Shown here in pieces: positions 25,402 to 34,905 of a stretch of 64,000 bases of DNA. Position 1 is the stretch's first letter. Every line of letters starts with the position of its first letter. This stretch comes from Sphingobacteriales bacterium (GTDB lineage Bacteria; Bacteroidota; Bacteroidia; Chitinophagales; Chitinophagaceae): NCBI GenBank assembly GCA_003963365.1, contig RXJG01000004.1, forward strand, positions 186,001 to 250,000, read 5' to 3'. The position numbers and the translations under genes were made by a program. Below the pieces are notes generated by a model. That model was not told the origin of the DNA. It made no database searches and saw only the letters and a list, made by a program, of their open reading frames with translations.

Positions 25402-28400
25402 ATGTCAGCTTCCAACAACAAAATCAGGATTGTTACAGCCGCTTCGTTATTTGATGGGCATGATGCAGCCATCAACATCATGCGTCGCATCATGCAAAGC
25501 AAAGGGGCCGAGATCATTCACTTAGGCCATAATCGCAGCGTAAAAGAAATTGTGGAAGCCGCTATTGAGGAAGACGTACAGGGGATTGCCATCACATCAT
25601 ACCAGGGTGGGCATGTAGAGTTTTTTAAATACATGAAAGACCTGCTGGACGAAAATGGTTGCGGACATATTAAAATATTTGGCGGTGGCGGCGGAACTAT
25701 TCTTCCGGAAGAGATAGAAGAGCTACATCGCTATGGGATCACCCGAATTTATTCACCAGATGATGGAAGAAAGATGGGCCTGGAAGGAATGATTGAAGAT
25801 GTAATAAAACAATGCGATATCACTTTAAATGGCACTGGTGATTATAAAAAAGCGATGACACTGGGGGAGGTTAAAGATGTAAGAAAAATTGCCCGGCAAA
25901 TTACCAACGCAGAAAATGGAAATCAGTTCACAGTTGACAGTTCACAGTTGGCTGTAAAAACAATTCCTGTATTAGGTATTACTGGTACTGGTGGCGCCGG
26001 AAAATCATCAGTAACAGATGAAATTGTCCGCCGCTTTCTCAACAACTTTTCTGATAAAACCATTGCCGTTATTTCCGTTGATCCTTCTAAGAAAAAAACA
26101 GGTGGTGCACTGCTTGGCGACAGAATAAGAATGAACGCTATCTCTCATCCCCGTGCTTATATGCGTTCGCTCGCCACAAGAGATGATAACACGGCATTAA
26201 GCGCTTCCGTACAGGAAGCCATTGATATTTGCAAAGCAGCTGCTTTTGATTTTATCATCCTTGAGTCAGCCGGGGTTGGACAAAGCGATGCCTCCATACT
26301 GGATTACTGCAATGTGAGTTTATATGTGATGACACCAGAGTACGGCGCCGCTTCTCAGCTGGAAAAAATAAACATGCTCGATTATGCAGATGTAGTCTGT
26401 ATAAACAAATTTGATAAAGCCGGCGCATTGGATGCTTTAGCCGATGTACGCAAACAATATAAACGCAATCATGGCTTGTGGACTACTAAAGATGATCAGT
26501 TGCCCGTAATAGGAACCATGGCCAGTAAATTCAACGATGATGGAGTAAATCATTTGTTTGAATTATTGCTTAAAAGAATTGAAACAAAAACAGGCATCCG
26601 CTTTGGTGCATTTCATTTTGCTGAAACAGCACAGGTTTCGCAAGCCATCATACCATCTAACCGTACAAGATATTTAAGTGAGATCAGTGAGAACAATAGA
26701 AACTATAACCAACTGGTAAAAGACCAGGCGGCCATAGCTACAAAACTATATCAACTTAACGGAGCGATAGAAACCCTGACGGAGGCTAAAGCTCCGTTAG
26801 TGGTTATTGAAGAAATAAAAAAACAGATTTTGTTTTTTACAGATCAGCTTACTCCGGTTTCAAGAAAATTGATCAGCAACTGGCCCGATAAAATTAAAGC
26901 CTATCAAAAGGATTATTATGAATACAAAGTGCGGGATAAAGTGATCAAACAGGAAATGTTCACTACCAGTTTATCGGGCACCAGGATTCCAAAAGTTGTT
27001 TTACCCAAACAGAATGACTGGGGCGATTTATTAAGATGGCAGGCACAGGAAAATTTTCCCGGAAGTTTTCCATTTACTGCCGGAGTATTTCCATTGAAAA
27101 GAGAAGGAGAAGACCCAACCAGGATGTTTGCCGGTGAAGGTAGCCCCGAGCGAACTAACAAAAGATTTCATTATGTAAGTGTGGATCAACCGGCTAAGCG
27201 GTTATCAACAGCATTTGACAGTGTTACATTATATGGTGAAGACCCTGATCATCGCCCGGATATATATGGAAAGATTGGTAACAGCGGGGTAAGCATTGCT
27301 ACGGTGGATGATGCTAAAAAATTATACAGTGGTTTTGATCTCTGCGATCCAAAAACATCGGTGAGTATGACCATCAATGGCCCTGCGCCGATGATGTTAG
27401 CTTTCTTTATGAATGCCGCTATTGATCAGCAATGTGAAAAATGGCTGGATGCCAATGGTCAATGGTCAATGGTCAACGAAGCTTTTGAAAAGAAATATGG
27501 TAAAGAAGCCAAACCAAAATATTTTAATCCACAATTTCCGGATGTTTTGCCGGAAGGTAATAACGGATTAGGATTAAAATTATTAGGGTTGAGTGGCGAT
27601 GAAGTATTGCCGGCTGATGTTTATGCTCAATGCAAGCAGGCAGCTTTACAACAAGTAAGAGGAACGGTGCAGGCAGATATATTGAAAGAAGACCAGGCAC
27701 AAAACACCTGTATCTTCTCTACAGAGTTTGCATTGAAGCTGATGGGTGATGTACAGGAATATTTCATTCAGCAAAACGTACGGAATTTTTATTCTGTTTC
27801 TATCAGCGGCTATCATATTGCAGAAGCCGGTGCAAATCCTATCACACAGTTAGCATTCACATTGGCTAATGGGTTTACTTATGTAGAATATTATTTGAGC
27901 CGTGGGATGCATATCGATGATTTTGCTCCCAACTTATCTTTCTTTTTCAGTAATGGAATGGACCCTGAATATAGTGTGATAGGCAGAGTAGCAAGAAGAA
28001 TATGGGCCAAGGCCATGAAGTATAAATACAAAGCAAACAAACGCAGCCAGATGTTGAAGTATCATATTCAAACATCCGGCAGAAGTTTACATGCACAGGA
28101 AATTGACTTCAACGATATACGTACCACCCTGCAGGCGTTGTATGCGATTTATGATAATTGCAATTCATTGCATACAAATGCGTATGATGAAGCCATTACC
28201 ACCCCTACCGAAGAAAGTGTAAGAAGGGCGATGGCCATTCAACTAATTATTAACCGTGAGTTAGGTTCTGCTAAAACGGAGAATTTTATACAAGGTTCTT
28301 TTGCTGTTGAAGAATTAACTGACTTGGTTGAAGAAGCTGTATTAACGGAATTTGATCGTATAACAGAAAGAGGAGGAGTGCTGGGTGCGATGGAAAGAAT

Positions 28401-28758
28401 GTATCAGCGTAATAAGATACAGGAAGAAAGTTTGCATTATGAACACCTGAAGCATACCGGTGAGTTGCCATTAATTGGTGTAAATACTTTCCTCAATAAA
28501 AAAGGTTCACCTACTGTTATTCCGAATGAGGTGATTCGCAGTACAACAGATGAAAAAGAGCAACAGATAAAAAACCTGCAAGCCTTCTGGAAACGGAATA
28601 AAAATAATTCGGCAGAAGCATTAAAGAAACTGCAGCGGGTTGCTATTAATAATTGTAATTTATTTGAAGAATTAATGGAAACAGTAAAGTATTGCTCACT
28701 CGGTCAAATTACTCATGCATTGTATGAAGTAGGTGGCCAGTACAGGAGGAATATGTAA
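25402..28758 (+). CDS. icmF: Fused isobutyryl-CoA mutase / G-protein chaperone IcmF
   Basis: 1118 aa with the full IcmF layout. The B12-binding domain (about 10-150) has [15 protein letters not shown] and [12 protein letters not shown]. The MeaB-like GTPase (about 188-430) has Walker [10 protein letters not shown] (about 195) and [12 protein letters not shown]. The long linker is followed by the mutase barrel (about 560-1118) with [39 protein letters not shown] and [20 protein letters not shown]. IcmF interconverts isobutyryl-CoA and n-butyryl-CoA with adenosylcobalamin. Two short tandem repeats of intergenic type are embedded in frame, at residues 174-184 and 684-692 (separate features). The gene is transcribed alone from a promoter with an overlapping hairpin. 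A decayed copy of its 5' end lies at 19797. Confidence 0.95.
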   Translation: MSASNNKIRIVTAASLFDGHDAAINIMRRIMQSKGAEIIHLGHNRSVKEIVEAAIEEDVQGIAITSYQGGHVEFFKYMKDLLDENGCGHIKIFGGGGGTILPEEIEELHRYGITRIYSPDDGRKMGLEGMIEDVIKQCDITLNGTGDYKKAMTLGEVKDVRKIARQITNAENGNQFTVDSSQLAVKTIPVLGITGTGGAGKSSVTDEIVRRFLNNFSDKTIAVISVDPSKKKTGGALLGDRIRMNAISHPRAYMRSLATRDDNTALSASVQEAIDICKAAAFDFIILESAGVGQSDASILDYCNVSLYVMTPEYGAASQLEKINMLDYADVVCINKFDKAGALDALADVRKQYKRNHGLWTTKDDQLPVIGTMASKFNDDGVNHLFELLLKRIETKTGIRFGAFHFAETAQVSQAIIPSNRTRYLSEISENNRNYNQLVKDQAAIATKLYQLNGAIETLTEAKAPLVVIEEIKKQILFFTDQLTPVSRKLISNWPDKIKAYQKDYYEYKVRDKVIKQEMFTTSLSGTRIPKVVLPKQNDWGDLLRWQAQENFPGSFPFTAGVFPLKREGEDPTRMFAGEGSPERTNKRFHYVSVDQPAKRLSTAFDSVTLYGEDPDHRPDIYGKIGNSGVSIATVDDAKKLYSGFDLCDPKTSVSMTINGPAPMMLAFFMNAAIDQQCEKWLDANGQWSMVNEAFEKKYGKEAKPKYFNPQFPDVLPEGNNGLGLKLLGLSGDEVLPADVYAQCKQAALQQVRGTVQADILKEDQAQNTCIFSTEFALKLMGDVQEYFIQQNVRNFYSVSISGYHIAEAGANPITQLAFTLANGFTYVEYYLSRGMHIDDFAPNLSFFFSNGMDPEYSVIGRVARRIWAKAMKYKYKANKRSQMLKYHIQTSGRSLHAQEIDFNDIRTTLQALYAIYDNCNSLHTNAYDEAITTPTEESVRRAMAIQLIINRELGSAKTENFIQGSFAVEELTDLVEEAVLTEFDRITERGGVLGAMERMYQRNKIQEESLHYEHLKHTGELPLIGVNTFLNKKGSPTVIPNEVIRSTTDEKEQQIKNLQAFWKRNKNNSAEALKKLQRVAINNCNLFEELMETVKYCSLGQITHALYEVGGQYRRNM
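25924..25951 (+). repeat. 14-bp tandem repeat inside icmF
   Basis: CAGTTCACAGTTGA followed by CAGTTCACAGTTGG: two copies with one mismatch, encoding [10 protein letters not shown] in the linker between the B12 and GTPase domains. Sequences of this kind are common between genes in Bacteroidota genomes. Confidence 0.75.
27453..27476 (+). repeat. 7-bp tandem repeat inside icmF
   Basis: CAATGGT occurs three times in a row with a partial fourth (CAA). It encodes NGQWSMVN in a loop of the mutase domain. Three units are 21 bases, which keeps the frame. Confidence 0.8.
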
Positions 28759-28858
28759 TATTTTTTTAAAACCGTCTTATAAAATAATTCGTAATTTACT
28801 TGTCCTTTTTCGTCCCTTCCAAACGTCCTTATTTTTTTTACCAACTAAAACATTATTT

Positions 28859-29467
28859 ATGAAAAAGGTATTTATTGCTTTTGCGTCCTTGGTACTGGTT
28901 TCATTTACTCAGCAGGCCGGTCCAATAACAGAAAAAGAAAAAACAGATGCCGCCAAATTCCTGTCAGAAACAGAAGACGGAGTATTGGCTTCTGTAAAAG
29001 GATTGAGCGAAGCCCAGTTGAATTTTAAACCCGCACCCGATAAATGGAGTGTGGAAGATTGTATGAAACATATTGCTGTTACAGAAGCATCTTTATGGCA
29101 GATGACTAATAAGGCCATTTCAGACCCTGCTAACCCGGAAAAGAGAAGCGAAATAAAAATGAGCGATGCTGATGTGATGAAAAATATTGAAAGCCGGGCC
29201 AATAAAGTAAAAACAATGCCGCCTTTTGAACCACAAAATACCAGCTATAAAAGTATGGATGAAGCAATTGCTTCCTTTAAAGAAAACCGTGGTAAGCTGA
29301 TTGATTACATCAAAGGAACAAATGCGGATTTGCGTAACCATGTACTGAATATGGGTTTTGCTTCTTTTGATGCTTATCAAATGATTTTATTTATTGGTGC
29401 ACACAGCAACCGTCATATGCAACAGATAAACGAAGTGAAAGCTGATCCTAATTTTCCAAAGAATTAA
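28859..29467 (+). CDS. DinB-fold protein, exported
   Basis: 202 aa from the ATG at 28859 (MKKVFIAFASLVLVSFTQ, a signal peptide). The open frame continues upstream into the icmF 3' end, but those residues are unlikely to be translated. The core is a four-helix DinB domain: LKFLSETEDGVLASVKGLSE-type first helix, then FKPAPDKWSVEDCMKHIAVTE with the first metal His, and IGAHSNRHMQQINEV with the paired His residues near the end. DinB-fold proteins bind a divalent metal, and many are thiol transferases, but the exported Bacteroidota group is uncharacterised. A strong terminator follows. Confidence 0.85.
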   Translation: MKKVFIAFASLVLVSFTQQAGPITEKEKTDAAKFLSETEDGVLASVKGLSEAQLNFKPAPDKWSVEDCMKHIAVTEASLWQMTNKAISDPANPEKRSEIKMSDADVMKNIESRANKVKTMPPFEPQNTSYKSMDEAIASFKENRGKLIDYIKGTNADLRNHVLNMGFASFDAYQMILFIGAHSNRHMQQINEVKADPNFPKN

Positions 29468-29489
29468 AAAAAATAAGTGTAAATATTTG

Positions 29490-29523
29490 AAGCCTGCTGA
29501 ATTTATTAGCAGGCTTTTGTTTT
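29490..29523 (+). terminator. Terminator after the DinB-fold gene
   Basis: AAGCCTGCT and AGCAGGCTT pair exactly around a 9-base loop (29490-29516) and are followed by TTGTTTTG. It lies about 20 bases after the stop codon. Confidence 0.85.
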
Positions 29524-29543
29524 GTTGAATAACATTACAAACG

Positions 29544-29578
29544 ATGAAAGGATTGCGACGCAATCCCAAATGCTTTCA
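29544..29578. repeat. REP-like palindrome
   Basis: GGATTGCG, A, CGCAATCC (29550-29566) is a perfect 17-base palindrome. It is flanked by TGAAAG and CTTTCA, which can pair as an outer stem. The core TGCGACGCAA also occurs on the minus strand in the ricT-holB spacer (about 6250). It looks like a small dispersed extragenic palindrome. Confidence 0.5.
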
Positions 29579-29660
29579 GGAATGCTACAGGGCTATATCG
29601 CTGGTATCCAAATGCTAATACCCCTAATCCGCTTCATAATAATATAATCGCTCATTCGCC

Positions 29661-29724
29661 TTGCCTTCCCGCCGATTTAATGTACCTTTGCCCGCCCGTT
29701 CTGAACGAAAACGTTCGGGCGGGC
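29661..29724 (+). promoter_or_regulatory. typA promoter with hairpin at the transcription start
   Basis: TTG (29661-29663), 19 bases, then TACCTTTG (29683-29690) is an excellent Bacteroidota promoter. GCCCGCCCG (29690-29698) and CGGGCGGGC (29716-29724) form a 9-bp GC-only stem that begins at the last base of the -7 box. The start codon follows 20 bases later. Confidence 0.7.
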
Positions 29725-29743
29725 GGCCTCTTTCAGAAAAATT

Positions 29744-31555
29744 ATGGAAATAAGAAATATAGCAATCATTGCCCACGTTGACCATGGAAAAACTACCCTG
29801 GTAGATAAGATTTTACATGCTACCAAAGTATTTCGTGATAACCAGGAAACCGGTGAACTGATTATGGACAGCAACGACCTGGAAAGGGAACGTGGTATTA
29901 CCATCTTTAGTAAAAATGCAGCCGTAAGTTACAAAGGAGTAAAGATTAATGTAATTGATACTCCGGGTCACTCCGACTTTGGTGGTGAAGTGGAACGTGT
30001 ATTAAAAATGGCTGATGGTGTGATACTGCTGGTAGATGCTTTTGAAGGCCCGATGCCACAAACCCGTTTTGTATTACAAAAAGCATTGCACTTAAATTTA
30101 AAACCAATTGTGGTTATCAATAAAGTGGATAAACCGAATTGTCGTCCGGATGAAGTGCATGATGCGGTGTTTGAATTATTCTTCAACCTGGATGCTACGG
30201 AAGAGCAATTAGATTTTCCTACTTATTATGGAAGCGGAAAGAATGGTTGGTTCAACGATTCATTAACACAAATTGATAATATAGATCCGTTACTGGACGG
30301 TATTTTAAAATATGTACCTGCTCCAAAAGTAAATGAAGGGTATTTGCAGATGCAGATCACTTCACTGGATTATTCTTCTTTTCTTGGAAGGATTGCGATT
30401 GGAAAAGTAGCCCGTGGTGTTATAAAAGAAAATCAGCCTATCGCATTAATGCAGACTGATGGTTCTATTAAGAAATCAAAAGTGAAAGAGCTGTATGTGT
30501 TTGAAGGAATGGGTAAGAAAAAAGTTACTGAAGTAATTGCCGGTGATCTTTGTGCAGTAGTAGGTATTGAAGATTTTAATATTGGTGATACCATCGCTGA
30601 TGCAGAAAATCCGGAAGCATTACCTATCATCAGTGTGGATGAGCCAACGATGAGTATGTTGTTCAGCATCAACAATTCTCCTTTCTATGGTAAGGATGGA
30701 AAATTTGTTACCAGTCGCCATCTTCGTGACCGTTTGCTTAAAGAAACAGAAAAAAACCTGGCATTAAGAGTAGAAGATACAGATAGTGGTGATAGTTTTC
30801 TCGTATATGGACGTGGTATCCTGCATTTAGGAATTTTAATTGAAACCATGCGCCGGGAAGGATATGAGTTAACCATTGGTCAGCCGCAGGTGTTGGTAAA
30901 AGAGATCAATGGTACTAAATGTGAACCATACGAAAACCTGGTAGTGGATGTGCCACAGGAATATGCCAGTAAAGTAATTGACCTCGTAACAAGAAGAAAA
31001 GGTGAATTACATGTGATGGAAACAAAAGGTGAGATTCAGCATTTGGAATTTGAAATTCCATCAAGAGGGTTGATTGGTTTGCGTTCGAATATGCTTACCA
31101 ATACTGCTGGTGAAGCTGTGATGGCACACCGCTTTGTAGATTATAAACCATGGAAAGGTGCTATTCCGGGAAGAAATAATGGTGTGCTGATCTCTAAATT
31201 CCAGGATAAAACAACCGGTTATTCTATTGATAAATTACAGGATAGAGGAACCTTCTTTGTGGATCCGGGTGAAGATGTATATGCAGGACAGATCATTGCA
31301 GAAAATATTAAACCAGGTGATTTAATTGTGAATGCAACAGAAGGAAAGAAATTAACTAACCACCGGGCCAGCGGAAGCGATGCGGCTACCAACATTGCAC
31401 CTAAAACACTGATGACACTGGAAGAATGCATGGAATATATTGAGCAGGATGAATGTATTGAAGTAACGCCTAATTTCATTCGCATGCGAAAAGTAATACT
31501 GGATGAGGAAGAAAGAAAGAAGCAGGCAAAGAAGATGGGTGCTGAAGCTGTATAA
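29744..31555 (+). CDS. typA: Ribosome-associated translational GTPase TypA/BipA
   Basis: 603 aa, a normal length. GTPase motifs: AHVDHGKTTL (G1, about 10-19), RGITIFSK (G2), DTPGHSDFGGEVERVL (G3), NKVDKP (G4). EF-G-like domains II, III and V follow, and the BipA-specific C-terminal domain ends with the conserved SGSDAATNIAPK and RVTPNFIR-type region (here CIEVTPNFIRMRKV). TypA acts in ribosome assembly and stress adaptation, mostly at low temperature. It has its own promoter and is closed by a bidirectional terminator. Confidence 0.97.
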   Translation: MEIRNIAIIAHVDHGKTTLVDKILHATKVFRDNQETGELIMDSNDLERERGITIFSKNAAVSYKGVKINVIDTPGHSDFGGEVERVLKMADGVILLVDAFEGPMPQTRFVLQKALHLNLKPIVVINKVDKPNCRPDEVHDAVFELFFNLDATEEQLDFPTYYGSGKNGWFNDSLTQIDNIDPLLDGILKYVPAPKVNEGYLQMQITSLDYSSFLGRIAIGKVARGVIKENQPIALMQTDGSIKKSKVKELYVFEGMGKKKVTEVIAGDLCAVVGIEDFNIGDTIADAENPEALPIISVDEPTMSMLFSINNSPFYGKDGKFVTSRHLRDRLLKETEKNLALRVEDTDSGDSFLVYGRGILHLGILIETMRREGYELTIGQPQVLVKEINGTKCEPYENLVVDVPQEYASKVIDLVTRRKGELHVMETKGEIQHLEFEIPSRGLIGLRSNMLTNTAGEAVMAHRFVDYKPWKGAIPGRNNGVLISKFQDKTTGYSIDKLQDRGTFFVDPGEDVYAGQIIAENIKPGDLIVNATEGKKLTNHRASGSDAATNIAPKTLMTLEECMEYIEQDECIEVTPNFIRMRKVILDEEERKKQAKKMGAEAV

Positions 31556-31573
31556 TGAAAAAAAACATACACG

Positions 31574-31603
31574 AAAATGGCGGGTATTACCCGCCATTTT
31601 TAT
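31574..31603. terminator. Bidirectional terminator between typA and the TPR gene
   Basis: AAAATGGCGGGTA and TACCCGCCATTTT form a perfect 27-base palindrome with T-rich sequence on both strands. It serves both convergent genes and overlaps the stop codon of the TPR gene by one base. Confidence 0.92.
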
Positions 31604-32628
31604 TTTATATATTTCTTTAGTGTTTCTACATACCTGAGCGAATTAGTAGTGTTGATATTTTGTAACTGATCAATCATCCGCTTAAGGTTATACTGATCGT
31701 CTTTAAGATAATAACAAAACCCTGCATAGTAGCGGCTTAATTCATCTGTACTGCTGCTGTTCATAATCAGTGTAAACTGGAACAAAGCATCATCATAATT
31801 CTTTAATTTATAATAAGCATAACCTAATTCAGTTCTGGTATTATTATCATTAATGTCTAAAGCCAGTGCATTTTTTAAATACGGAATGGCTTCATCAAAT
31901 TTTCCTTTTTCATTTAAACACCAGCCAATACTATAAGGGGCTTTTTTATTCCTGGGATTTTTTTCATAAGCTATGTTGTAATAGGCGATGGCACTATCAT
32001 AATTTTTATAATTACTTTTAAAAACATCTCCTATTCCATTAAACCCGGCACTTTTAGACGGATCAAGATTGATGGATTGCCGGTAGGCGTTTATAGCCTC
32101 TTCATTTTTTTTAAGTTTATAACAGGCAAAACCCAATTCATCGTAGGCCTCCCTGTAGACAGCACTAATTTCAACCGCATTTATACAGGAATAATAAGCT
32201 GAATCATAAATTTCAATTTGATTTTCGCACCAGCCTTTATGATACCAGGCTGAGGCATAGTTGGGATTGATTATAGCGCATTTCCTGTAATTAAAAATGG
32301 CATCGGAGTAACTTCCTTTTTTTTCGTTGGCATAGCCCAGTTCAAAAATTACACTGGACATACCCGGTTTCAGCTGATCAGCTTTTGTCAGTGATAGTAC
32401 TGCATCATTGTAATTAGTTATTTCATTCTGGCACCAGCCCATTTCATACCAGGCATCAAAAAAGTTATTGTCTTTTTCTATCGCTTTTTTATATATGTCA
32501 ATAGCGGCTTTATAGTTTTTTTCTCCCTGCAGTTTCTTGCCTTTGTTATACCATTCTACGGCACTTATTTGAGCTATTGCTGATACACCAAAGAATAAAA
32601 ATAAAAAACAACCGTATATCTTTTTCAT
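31600..32628 (-). CDS. Secreted tetratricopeptide-repeat protein
   Basis: 342 aa, signal peptide 1-20 (ends IAQIS). The rest is at least eight TPR units of about 34 residues, recognisable from AEWYNKGKKLQGEKNYKAAI-type starts, FDAWYEMGWCQNEITNYNDA, ASAWYHKGWCENQIEIYDSA and KAPYSIGWCLNEKGKFDEAI. A WC pair recurs at the same place in several units. It is probably a periplasmic protein-protein scaffold; no partner is indicated. A plausible promoter (TTG, 20 bases, TACCTTAG) lies upstream on the minus strand. Confidence 0.85.
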   Translation of the reverse strand: MKKIYGCFLFLFFGVSAIAQISAVEWYNKGKKLQGEKNYKAAIDIYKKAIEKDNNFFDAWYEMGWCQNEITNYNDAVLSLTKADQLKPGMSSVIFELGYANEKKGSYSDAIFNYRKCAIINPNYASAWYHKGWCENQIEIYDSAYYSCINAVEISAVYREAYDELGFACYKLKKNEEAINAYRQSINLDPSKSAGFNGIGDVFKSNYKNYDSAIAYYNIAYEKNPRNKKAPYSIGWCLNEKGKFDEAIPYLKNALALDINDNNTRTELGYAYYKLKNYDDALFQFTLIMNSSSTDELSRYYAGFCYYLKDDQYNLKRMIDQLQNINTTNSLRYVETLKKYIK

Positions 32629-32698
32629 GATGTTTGTTTAACAGCTAAGGTATTTTCTAAACCCAAAAGAAACAATACCCGCTAACCCTGATATTTTG

Positions 32699-34261
32699 TT
32701 AATTAAGCGGTATATCTCTTTTCATCATTTTTTTCCGGTTGGCAGCTTCCCAGGCAATATAGAAAACAAACTTTGCTCTTTTTTCCTGCAGATCGTAATT
32801 GATTTTATCAGGCGTGTCTGTAGGCTGATGATAATCACGGTGGGTGCCGTTAAAGAAGAAAATAATAGGAACGCCTTTAGAAGCGAAATTATAATGATCA
32901 CTGCGGTAGTAAAAACGGTTACGATCATTAGGATCATTGAATTTACGGTCCAATTCCATATGACTGTATGTAGTATTGATGGAATCACACATGGGCGTCA
33001 AATCACTGCTCAATTTATCATCGCCAATTAAATAAATATAATTGGTGGAGTCGCCATACTTGCGGGTATCATCAATACGTCCAATCATATCAATGTTCAG
33101 GTCAATGGATGTTTTTGCCAACGGAAAAACCGGGTGGTCGCTGTAATATGCTGAACCCCATAATCCTTTTTCCTCACCGCTTACAGTCATAAACACAATT
33201 GTTCTTTTAGGGTGGTAACCGGCATCTGCAGCTTTGGCAAACGCTTCAGCTATTTCCAGCACACCTGTTGTGCCGCTGCCATCATCATCTGCTCCCGGCC
33301 GAATTTGTCCGGTACCGGAAATGCCAAGATGATCATAATGGGCAGTAATAAAAACATATTCGTCTTTCTTTTCCGTTCCTTCTAATATGCCCAGCACATT
33401 AGTAGAGGTTGAAGTTATTTTTTGTTCGGTATAGTCTGCTTCCAGTTTTACTTTTCTAACCGTATAATCCTTTTTTGAAAAAGGCTCTTTTTGAATAGCC
33501 TTTTCTTTAATAGCATTAAATGTTTCCTCACCAAAAATGTTCCTGGCTGTTTCATGCGAAATATTGATACTGTTTACCGTTTTTTCAGAAGGAGGTAAAT
33601 ACAACCGGGATTTCCTGCTTTCTTCTGCAGTAAATGCAGAAAATTTTTCAGTATGCTGATTAATAAATAAAGCTGCCTTTGCCCCGTGTTTATAAGCATT
33701 AATTATTTTTTGGGTAATACCCAAAGCCCAGTCTGCAGTATATTGTTTGTTACCAGAAACCACATAGATGGAATCTTTTTTAGGTTCACCATTTACAAAC
33801 GCTACTATTTTCCCTTTTACATTTAAACCGGCATAATCATCATAATTTTTGCTGGTTATACCATACCCTACAAAAACCACTTCATTTCCACTGATTGTTC
33901 CGTTTTCATTGGCATTGGCAGCAGCCAAATAATCTTTGCCCCATTCCAGTGTTTTTTTGTTGAGCGAAACAGTGGTATTGAGTACACTATCAACATACAT
34001 TTTAAAACTTTGCTGGTAACCGTTTAAGGAGGCAGGTGATTTTAACCCTAATGATTTAAAATGATTTTCAATGTAAGCGGCTGCTTTACGTTGTCCTTCT
34101 TTACCGGTTTCCCTGCCTTCCATTGCCGGTCCGGCAAGGATGTAAAGATGTTTTTTCAAATCATCAGCAGAAATGGTTTCAGCAAATTTTTTGGCGGTTT
34201 CATTTTGTGCAATTGAAGATATTGCCAGCAGCGATGCCAGCAGAGTACAGGTTATTCTCAT
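32699..34261 (-). CDS. M28-family zinc aminopeptidase, exported
   Basis: 520 aa with a signal peptide ending SIAQ. A PA-type insert (about 110-230) precedes the M28 catalytic domain. Zinc ligands can be seen: HYDHLG (about 306), the bridging Asp in GADDDGSGT, the general base SGEEKGLWGS, the Asp in NIDMIGR, and the His in FFNGTHRDYHQPTDT. M28 enzymes of this layout are periplasmic or outer-membrane aminopeptidases that take amino acids from peptides. The two tandem Glu after Ser in SGEEKG are the expected catalytic pair. The gene is in a row of minus-strand genes but has 70-80 bases on either side. Confidence 0.92.
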   Translation of the reverse strand: MRITCTLLASLLAISSIAQNETAKKFAETISADDLKKHLYILAGPAMEGRETGKEGQRKAAAYIENHFKSLGLKSPASLNGYQQSFKMYVDSVLNTTVSLNKKTLEWGKDYLAAANANENGTISGNEVVFVGYGITSKNYDDYAGLNVKGKIVAFVNGEPKKDSIYVVSGNKQYTADWALGITQKIINAYKHGAKAALFINQHTEKFSAFTAEESRKSRLYLPPSEKTVNSINISHETARNIFGEETFNAIKEKAIQKEPFSKKDYTVRKVKLEADYTEQKITSTSTNVLGILEGTEKKDEYVFITAHYDHLGISGTGQIRPGADDDGSGTTGVLEIAEAFAKAADAGYHPKRTIVFMTVSGEEKGLWGSAYYSDHPVFPLAKTSIDLNIDMIGRIDDTRKYGDSTNYIYLIGDDKLSSDLTPMCDSINTTYSHMELDRKFNDPNDRNRFYYRSDHYNFASKGVPIIFFFNGTHRDYHQPTDTPDKINYDLQEKRAKFVFYIAWEAANRKKMMKRDIPLN

Positions 34262-34341
34262 GTAGTAATTTTTTCAAATAAATGATAAACTTGCGGGATA
34301 AAACAATAAAAAGGATGAAAGGTTACAATTGTTTATAATAA

Positions 34342-34797
34342 TCAGGCACAGGCTATTTTATTCACCCGGTTAAGGTGACGGCCACCTTCAAAACCAGTGG
34401 TCATAAAAATTTGTACCATTCTTTCGGCCACTCCTTCTCTTACAAAACGGGCGGGGATGCAGATGATATTGGCATCGTTATGTTCCCTTGTAAGTTTGGC
34501 AATTTCTTCGCCCCAGCAAAGGGCCGCTCTTATATGCTGGTGTTTATTAGCCGTAATGGCCACTCCATTGGCAGTACCGCACAATAATATTCCAAATGCC
34601 GCTTCACCATTTTCAACGGCAGTGGCTACAGGATGAGCATAATCAGGATAATCAACTGAATCTTTTGAATAAGTACCAAAATCTTTATAAGGCAAACCTT
34701 TTCCATCCAGGAATGAAATCAGTTGTTCTTTATAATCAAAACCGGCATGATCAGACCCGATAGCGATGGGCTTGCTTAAATCAAAGGGTGAATGCAT
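34342..34797 (-). CDS. rpiB: Ribose-5-phosphate isomerase B
   Basis: 151 aa. AIGSDHAGFDYKEQL near the N-terminus and LLCGTANGVAITANK (about 68-82, with the catalytic Cys) are RpiB hallmarks, followed by RAALCW and HNDANIICIPAR. It interconverts ribose 5-phosphate and ribulose 5-phosphate in the pentose phosphate pathway. The length is normal. On the minus strand a TACCTTTG box lies about 40 bases before the ATG. Confidence 0.96.
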   Translation of the reverse strand: MHSPFDLSKPIAIGSDHAGFDYKEQLISFLDGKGLPYKDFGTYSKDSVDYPDYAHPVATAVENGEAAFGILLCGTANGVAITANKHQHIRAALCWGEEIAKLTREHNDANIICIPARFVREGVAERMVQIFMTTGFEGGRHLNRVNKIACA

Positions 34798-34835
34798 AGA
34801 AAATAAGAAATTAGAAATGTGAAATAAATAAGCAG

Positions 34836-34850
34836 CACAAAGGTACTATT
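34836..34850 (-). promoter_or_regulatory. Predicted rpiB promoter -7 box
   Basis: Minus-strand TACCTTTG, about 40 bases upstream of the rpiB ATG, exactly matches TAnnTTTG. No clear -33 TTG is seen. Confidence 0.45.
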
Positions 34851-34905
34851 TCATAATAATTCAGTTCCTGATTTTATGTTCCCTATTCTTACTTTCTCAT
34901 TTTTA

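Noticed and set aside
27453-27476. Possible CRISPR-like or microsatellite array
   Set aside because: Only three 7-base units, inside a gene, without spacers; kept as a short tandem repeat only.
28733-28858. Upstream extension of the DinB-fold gene overlapping the icmF end
   Set aside because: The extension encodes no sensible domain, whereas the ATG at 28859 starts a proper signal peptide.
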